A stretch of 64,000 nucleotides of DNA from Alphaproteobacteria bacterium (lineage in GTDB: Bacteria > Pseudomonadota > Alphaproteobacteria > Geminicoccales > Geminicoccaceae), in contig JALSIM010000005.1 in assembly GCA_026990035.1 (NCBI GenBank), positions 186,001 to 250,000 on the forward strand. The letters run 5' to 3'. Shown one piece after another: positions 59,052-64,000 of this stretch. Both the position numbers and the translations under genes were made by a program. Numbering within the stretch: the first letter of the stretch is position 1; the number at the start of each line of letters is the position of its first letter. Under the pieces are notes generated by a model. It was given only the letters and a program-made list of their open reading frames with translations, searched no databases and was not told where the DNA came from.

Positions 59052-59961
59052 GCGGCGGGGCATCCGCATCGACGGCTGGCTGGTGATCGACAAGCCGCGC
59101 GGCATGACCTCCACCCACGTGGTCAACGTCGTCAAGAGGCTGACCAACGCCCGCAAGGCCGGCCACGGGGGCACCCTCGATCCGCTGGCCACCGGCATCC
59201 TGCCGGTCGCCCTCGGCGAGGCGACCAAGACCGTCGCCTACGTGATGGACGCCCCCAAGCGCTACCGCTTCACCATGCGCTTCGGCGAGGCCCGCGACAC
59301 CGACGACGCCGAGGGACGGGTCGTCGCCACCAGCGAGCGGCGCCCGAGCGACGAGGCGATCCTCGCCGCCCTGCCCGATTTCCTGGGGACCATCATGCAG
59401 CGCCCCCCCGTCTTCGCCGCCGTCAAAGTGGGCGGGGAGCGGGCCTACGATCTCGCCCGCCGGGGCGAGGCGGTGGAGCTCGACCCGCGGCCGGTGCGGA
59501 TCGACGCCTTCGAACTCGTGGAACGCCCCTCCCCCGACACCGCCGTGTTCGAGGTCGTCTGCGGCCGGGGCGCCTACGTCCGTGCCCTGGCCCGCGATCT
59601 CGGCGAGACGCTGGGCTGCTACGCCCATGTCGCCGAGCTGAGGCGGCTGGCGGTCGGCCCCTTCGAGCTCGAGCACGCGGTTTCCCTTTCCGCCCTGGAG
59701 CAGATCGTCCGCGACGACACCCTGCCCCAGGTGCTCACCCCGGTGGCGACGGCGCTGGCCGGCATCCCGGCGCTCGCCGTCACCGAACCGCAGGCGCTCA
59801 GAATGCGCTCCGGTCATGCCATCCGCATCTCTCCGGCGCTGCTGCCGGAGACCGCCGACGAGGGGGGGACGGTGCGGGTCATGCAGGGCGGCGAACTGGT
59901 CGCCCTCGCCCGGCTGGAAGGCGCCGAGCTGAGCCCGCTGCGGGTCTTCACTCCCCGATGA
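59038..59961 (+). CDS. truB: tRNA pseudouridine-55 synthase
   Basis: TruB makes pseudouridine 55 in the T-loop. The 307-residue protein has [19 protein letters not shown], the catalytic aspartate in [25 protein letters not shown], and [22 protein letters not shown] 59038 has AAGAGGA six bases upstream; a GTG at 59020 is possible. Confidence 0.96.
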   Translation: MARRRRRGIRIDGWLVIDKPRGMTSTHVVNVVKRLTNARKAGHGGTLDPLATGILPVALGEATKTVAYVMDAPKRYRFTMRFGEARDTDDAEGRVVATSERRPSDEAILAALPDFLGTIMQRPPVFAAVKVGGERAYDLARRGEAVELDPRPVRIDAFELVERPSPDTAVFEVVCGRGAYVRALARDLGETLGCYAHVAELRRLAVGPFELEHAVSLSALEQIVRDDTLPQVLTPVATALAGIPALAVTEPQALRMRSGHAIRISPALLPETADEGGTVRVMQGGELVALARLEGAELSPLRVFTPR

Positions 59962-59989
59962 CGGAACGATGCCGGGAGCAGAGAGTCGA

Positions 59990-60259
59990 ATGTCGATCAC
60001 GTCCGAACGCAAGGAACAGCTCATCAAGGAGTTCGCGACCCACGAGGGCGACACCGGATCGCCCGAGGTGCAGGTGGCGATTCTCACCGAGCGGATCGCC
60101 AATCTGACCGAGCATCTCAAGACCCATCGCAAGGATTTCGCCTCGCGACGCGGGTTGCTGATGATGGTCGGCCAGCGGCGTCGGCTCCTCGATTACCTGC
60201 GTCGCAAGGATGCGGCGCGCTACCAGAAGCTGATCGGGCGGTTGGGCCTGCGTCGCTGA
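59990..60259 (+). CDS. rpsO: 30S ribosomal protein S15
   Basis: The 89-residue protein is the standard S15: [88 protein letters not shown]. Length matches the family exactly with the ATG at 59990. It binds 16S helices 20-22. A 103-base gap to pnp contains a short CCGCG/CGCGG hairpin. Confidence 0.98.
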   Translation: MSITSERKEQLIKEFATHEGDTGSPEVQVAILTERIANLTEHLKTHRKDFASRRGLLMMVGQRRRLLDYLRRKDAARYQKLIGRLGLRR

Positions 60260-60362
60260 CATCGGCGGAGGGTGCCGCGCTCGCCCCGGAGGGACGAGGC
60301 CGCACCCCGCCAATCGCCGCGAACCGCGGCTCCCGCCTCTTCGAGGCAAAGGTCGAGAAAGG

Positions 60363-62504
60363 ATGTTCGAAATCACACGCAAGGAAATGGAATGGGGCGG
60401 CAAGACGCTGTCCCTCGAATCGGGCCGTCTCGCGCGTCAGGCCGACGGTGCCGTGCTCGCCACCCTCGGAGAGACCGTCGTACTCTGCACGGCGGTCGCC
60501 TCCAAGACCCCGCGCCCGGGAATCGACTTCTTCCCGCTGACCGTCAACTACCAGGAAAAGGCCTTCGCCGCCGGCAAGATCCCGGGCGGCTTCTTCAAGC
60601 GGGAGGGGCGCCCCTCGGAAAAGGAGACCCTCACCTCCCGCCTCATCGACCGGCCGATCCGGCCGCTGTTCCCGGAGGGCTTCCGCAACGAGACGCAGAT
60701 CATCTGCACGGTGCTGGCCCACGACGGGGAGACCGATCCCGATATCGTCGCCATGATCGGCGCCTCGGCGGCACTGACCATCAGCGGCATCCCCTTCCTC
60801 GGCCCCATCGCCGCCGCCCGGGTCGGCTACATCGACGGCGAGTTCGTTCTCAACCCGGCCATCGAGGAGCTCAAGGACAGCAAGCTCGATCTGGTGGTCG
60901 CCGGCACCCGCGACGCCGTGATGATGGTCGAATCCGAGGCCCACGAGCTGGCCGAGGAGACGATGCTGGCGGCGGTCATGTTCGGCCACCGCCAGTTCCA
61001 GCCGGTGATCGACCTCATTCTCGAGCTCGCGCAGGCCTGCGCCAGGGAGCCCTGGGAGCTGGAGCTGCCCGATCGCGGCGACCTCTACGCCCGGCTCGAG
61101 GCCCGGTTCGCCGACCCCCTGCGCGAGGCCTACGCCGAACCGGTCAAGCAGCAGCGTCACGATCGCATCACCGAGATCCGGACCCGGGCGATCGAGGAGC
61201 TCGCCGGCGACGACGTCGAGCTCGCCGCCGCGGTGGTCGAGGAGTTCAAGCATCTCGAGAAGAACCTCGTCCGCGGTCAGGTGCTCGACACCGGCAGGCG
61301 CATCGACGGTCGCGATCTCGACACGGTGCGGCCGATCAGCGCCGAGGTGGGGGTGCTGCCGCGGGTCCACGGCAGCGCCCTCTTCACCCGGGGCGAGACC
61401 CAGGCGCTGGTGGTCGTCACCCTCGGGACCGGCCAGGACGAGCAGGTGGTCGACGCCCTCGAAGGCGATCTCCGCGAGCATTATCTGCTCCACTACAATT
61501 TCCCGCCCTATTCGGTGGGCGAGGTCGGGCGGATGGGGACCCCGGGCCGGCGCGAGATCGGCCACGGCAAGCTCGCCTGGCGGGCGACCCGGCCACTGCT
61601 GCCGTCCAAGGACGATTTCCCTTACACGATCCGGGTCGTCTCCGAGATCACCGAGAGCAACGGCTCGAGCTCGATGGCCACGGTCTGCGGCACCTCGCTG
61701 GCGCTGATGGACGCCGGCGTCCCGCTGGCCCGGCCGGTGGCCGGCATCGCCATGGGGCTGATCAAGGAGGGCGAGCGCTACGCGGTGCTGTCCGACATCC
61801 TCGGCGACGAAGACCATCTCGGCGACATGGATTTCAAGGTGGCCGGGACCGAGAACGGGATCACCTCGCTGCAGATGGACATCAAGATCGCCGGGATCAC
61901 CGAGGAGATCATGTCGACCGCCCTCGGCCAGGCGCGCCGCGGGCGGCTCCACATCCTCGGCGAGATGGCCAAGGCCCTGGGCATGCCGCGCCCGGAAATG
62001 CGCGACACGGTGCCACGGATCACCACCATCCAGGTCCCCACCGACAAGATCGGGGCGGTGATCGGTCCGGGCGGCAAGACCATCCGCGAGATCACCGAGC
62101 GCACCGGGACCAAGATCGACATCCAGGACGACGGCACGGTGCGGATCGCGGCCGCCGACGCCGAGGCCGCCAAGAAGGCGGCCGACTGGATCCTCGGCCT
62201 CACCGCGACCCCCGAAGTGGGCCGGATCTACGAGGGCAAGGTGGTGCGGGTCGTGGATTTCGGCGCCTTTGTCAACTTCCTCGGCAACTACGACGGTCTC
62301 GTCCACATCTCGGAGCTGACCGACGGCCGGGTGGAAAAGGTGACCGACGTCGTCAAGGAGGGCGATGTCGTCAAGGTCAAGGTGCTGGCCGTCGACGATC
62401 GCGGCAAGGTCAAGCTGAGCATGCGTGCGGTCGATCAGGAGACCGGCGAAGAGCGCAAGGTCGAGCCGCGCGGCCCGCGGGGCGGCGGTCGCCGGCGCGC
62501 ATGA
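60363..62504 (+). CDS. pnp: Polyribonucleotide nucleotidyltransferase
   Basis: PNPase is the 3'-5' phosphorolytic exonuclease of the RNA degradosome. The 713-residue protein has two RNase PH domains ([18 protein letters not shown] and [22 protein letters not shown]), then a KH domain ([17 protein letters not shown]) and an S1 domain ([33 protein letters not shown]). Follows rpsO as in most bacteria. Confidence 0.98.
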   Translation: MFEITRKEMEWGGKTLSLESGRLARQADGAVLATLGETVVLCTAVASKTPRPGIDFFPLTVNYQEKAFAAGKIPGGFFKREGRPSEKETLTSRLIDRPIRPLFPEGFRNETQIICTVLAHDGETDPDIVAMIGASAALTISGIPFLGPIAAARVGYIDGEFVLNPAIEELKDSKLDLVVAGTRDAVMMVESEAHELAEETMLAAVMFGHRQFQPVIDLILELAQACAREPWELELPDRGDLYARLEARFADPLREAYAEPVKQQRHDRITEIRTRAIEELAGDDVELAAAVVEEFKHLEKNLVRGQVLDTGRRIDGRDLDTVRPISAEVGVLPRVHGSALFTRGETQALVVVTLGTGQDEQVVDALEGDLREHYLLHYNFPPYSVGEVGRMGTPGRREIGHGKLAWRATRPLLPSKDDFPYTIRVVSEITESNGSSSMATVCGTSLALMDAGVPLARPVAGIAMGLIKEGERYAVLSDILGDEDHLGDMDFKVAGTENGITSLQMDIKIAGITEEIMSTALGQARRGRLHILGEMAKALGMPRPEMRDTVPRITTIQVPTDKIGAVIGPGGKTIREITERTGTKIDIQDDGTVRIAAADAEAAKKAADWILGLTATPEVGRIYEGKVVRVVDFGAFVNFLGNYDGLVHISELTDGRVEKVTDVVKEGDVVKVKVLAVDDRGKVKLSMRAVDQETGEERKVEPRGPRGGGRRRA

Positions 62505-62539
62505 CGACCGCTCCCGCCTTCGCGCGGGTACCGGCGACC

Positions 62540-62555
62540 GGGGGGCGGCGCCGCC
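62540..62555. repeat. 16-bp perfect palindrome after pnp
   Basis: GGGGCGGCGCCGCCCC is a perfect palindrome 35 bases after the pnp stop. It can fold as a six-base stem with a four-base loop. No T-tract follows, so it could be a weak terminator or mRNA end stabiliser. Confidence 0.4.
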
Positions 62556-62629
62556 CCTCGCCGCCGGAGATGGCATGAGCGCCGGGTGGCGTCGTGTCGC
62601 CGGTCTCAGCGGACGGGAGTAGCGACTGG

Positions 62630-64000
62630 ATGAGTTTGGTCGAGCCGATGGTCATCTCGGGCCAGGAGGTCTGGCCCCTGGTGGAGGGCGGCAAGGGCGT
62701 CGCGGTCAGCAACGGTCGCACCGCGGGCGCCTGGGCGGCGGCCGGCGGCGTCGGTACCATCTCCGGGGTCAACGCCGATGTGGTCGACGACAACGGCGAA
62801 TACGTACCCCTGACCTACCGGGGACGCAACCGGCGGGAGCGGCACGAAGAGCTCGTCGCCTATTCGATCCGGGGCGCCATCAGCCAGGCGCGCATCGCCC
62901 ACGAGCTGCGGCGGGGCGAAGGGCGGATCCATCTCAACGTGCTCTGGGAAATGGCCGCCTGCGAGCGGATCCTCAAAGGCGTGCTGGAAGGCGCCAGGGG
63001 CCTCATCCACGGCGTCACCTGCGGTGCCGGGATGCCCTACCGCCTGTCCGAGATCTGCGCCCGCTACGAGGTCTACTACTATCCGATCGTATCCTCGGCC
63101 CGGGCGTTCCGGGCATTGTGGAAGCGCGCCTATCACCGCTTCTCCGACTGGCTCGGGGCGGTGGTCTACGAGGACCCCTGGCTCGCCGGCGGCCACAACG
63201 GCCTGTCCAACAGCGAGGATCCCCGCAAACCCGAATCGCCCTTCCCCCGGGTTCTCGAGATCCGCAAGTTCCTGCGCAGCATCGGCCTCGACCATGTCCC
63301 CATCGTGATGGCGGGCGGCGTGTGGAACCTGGGCGAGTGGAAGGACTGGATCGGCAACCGGGAACTGGGGCCGATCGCTTTCCAGTTCGGCACCCGGCCG
63401 CTGCTCACCCGCGAAAGCCCGATTCCCGAGGCCTGGAAGAAGAAGCTGCTCGAGCTCGAGCCCGGTGACGTGCTGCTGCATCGCTTCAGCCCCACCGGCT
63501 TCTACTCCTCGGCCATCTACAACGAGTTCCTGCACGAGCTCGTCGCACGCTCGGAGCGGCAGGTGCCGATCCGGGCCGAGCCCGAACCCGAGACCGGCTT
63601 CACCGCCTACTTCCCTCTCGCCCGCAACAAGCGCGGCGTCTACATGCGCCCCGAGGACCACGCCCGGGTCGAGGAATGGATCGCCGCCGGCTTCACCCAG
63701 CCGATGCGCACCCCCGACGGGACGATGATCTTCGTCACTCCCGAACGGGCGCGGCAGATCCGCCGGGACCAGGCCGACTGCATGGGCTGTCTCAGCCAGT
63801 GCAAGTTCTCGAGCTGGAAGCAGGAAGAAAACTACACCACCGGGCGACTTCCCGATCCGCGTTCCTTCTGCATCCAGAAAACATTGCAGGACGTCGCCCA
63901 CGGGCGCGGCGATCCTCTCGAGAACCAGCTCGTCTTCGCCGGCCACAACGTCTTCCGCTTCCGTCAGGATCCATTCTACGCCAACGGGTTCGTGCCGACG
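62630..64000 (+). CDS. NAD(P)H-dependent flavin oxidoreductase (nitronate monooxygenase-like), partial
   Basis: The frame runs open for 457 codons to the window edge. It has an FMN-barrel core (GGKGVAVSNGRTAGAWAAAGGVGTISGVNAD, IHGVTCGAGMPYRLSEICARY, VPIVMAGGVWNLGEWKDW, GPIAFQFGTRPLLT) distantly like the nitronate monooxygenase group. It is longer than the copy at 23260 and carries a C-terminal cysteine set DCMGCLSQCKFSSW plus FCIQ, suggestive of an Fe-S or metal site. Substrate unknown; the end is missing. Confidence 0.78.
   Translation, partial: MSLVEPMVISGQEVWPLVEGGKGVAVSNGRTAGAWAAAGGVGTISGVNADVVDDNGEYVPLTYRGRNRRERHEELVAYSIRGAISQARIAHELRRGEGRIHLNVLWEMAACERILKGVLEGARGLIHGVTCGAGMPYRLSEICARYEVYYYPIVSSARAFRALWKRAYHRFSDWLGAVVYEDPWLAGGHNGLSNSEDPRKPESPFPRVLEIRKFLRSIGLDHVPIVMAGGVWNLGEWKDWIGNRELGPIAFQFGTRPLLTRESPIPEAWKKKLLELEPGDVLLHRFSPTGFYSSAIYNEFLHELVARSERQVPIRAEPEPETGFTAYFPLARNKRGVYMRPEDHARVEEWIAAGFTQPMRTPDGTMIFVTPERARQIRRDQADCMGCLSQCKFSSWKQEENYTTGRLPDPRSFCIQKTLQDVAHGRGDPLENQLVFAGHNVFRFRQDPFYANGFVPT

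Overview
The window reads as chromosome from a high-GC, denitrifying alphaproteobacterium, probably Rhodospirillales-like. The evidence is the lysC/ptsP/prfA neighbourhood, a MucR regulator, an ELM1-family protein, UbiG, the lnt-HTH-metK-trmB order and a standard rimP-nusA-infB-rbfA-truB-rpsO-pnp operon. No species can be named from this alone. I see no rRNA, tRNA, IS element, prophage or CRISPR array.

Layout. (1) 1-11421: a denitrification island. A leftward nirI fragment (FMN-binding membrane regulator) faces a rightward run nirS-E-C-F-D-L-G-H-J-N-cbiX-DUF6455. A near-perfect FNR/DNR box lies between nirI and nirS. The run encodes cytochrome cd1 nitrite reductase and most of the heme d1 pathway: SUMT, an iron-chelatase-like protein, four NirDLGH siroheme decarboxylase subunits, radical SAM NirJ, and NirF/NirN. 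(2) 11432-15000: a short DUF488 gene, then a leftward ELM1-family / sulfotransferase / GT8-like trio. (3) 15087-21894: uvrB, an orphan dipeptide-type permease pair, cutA, comF, grxC, DUF1178, ubiG. (4) 22019-32524: lysC, a nitronate-monooxygenase-like gene, ptsP, a RodZ-like gene, ispG, hisS, prfA, prmC. (5) 32506-41037: a leftward nucleoside uptake and salvage locus with a BMP-family binding protein, an ATPase with two ABC domains, two permeases, a cytidine deaminase-purine nucleoside phosphorylase fusion, deoC and deoA. A small opposite-strand membrane protein gene with an AT-rich leader interrupts it. (6) 41239-50553: DUF2333, nfuA, tsaB, rimI, a TusA-like gene, mucR, miaB, phoH, ybeY, corC-like and lnt. 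(7) 50589-62504: an HTH regulator, metK, trmB, and the translation/RNA operon from rimP to pnp. A second flavin oxidoreductase runs off the right edge.

Most genes are packed with ATGA-type overlaps, so translation is heavily coupled. The observations most worth checking are four genes whose conserved N-termini have no ATG/GTG/TTG in frame but do have CUG or AUC codons 7-9 bases after a Shine-Dalgarno-like sequence (DUF488, comF, phoH, trmB), the Cdd-PNP fusion inside a nucleoside ABC operon, the structured AT-rich leader of the small membrane protein gene, and the strong hairpin between nirS and nirE.
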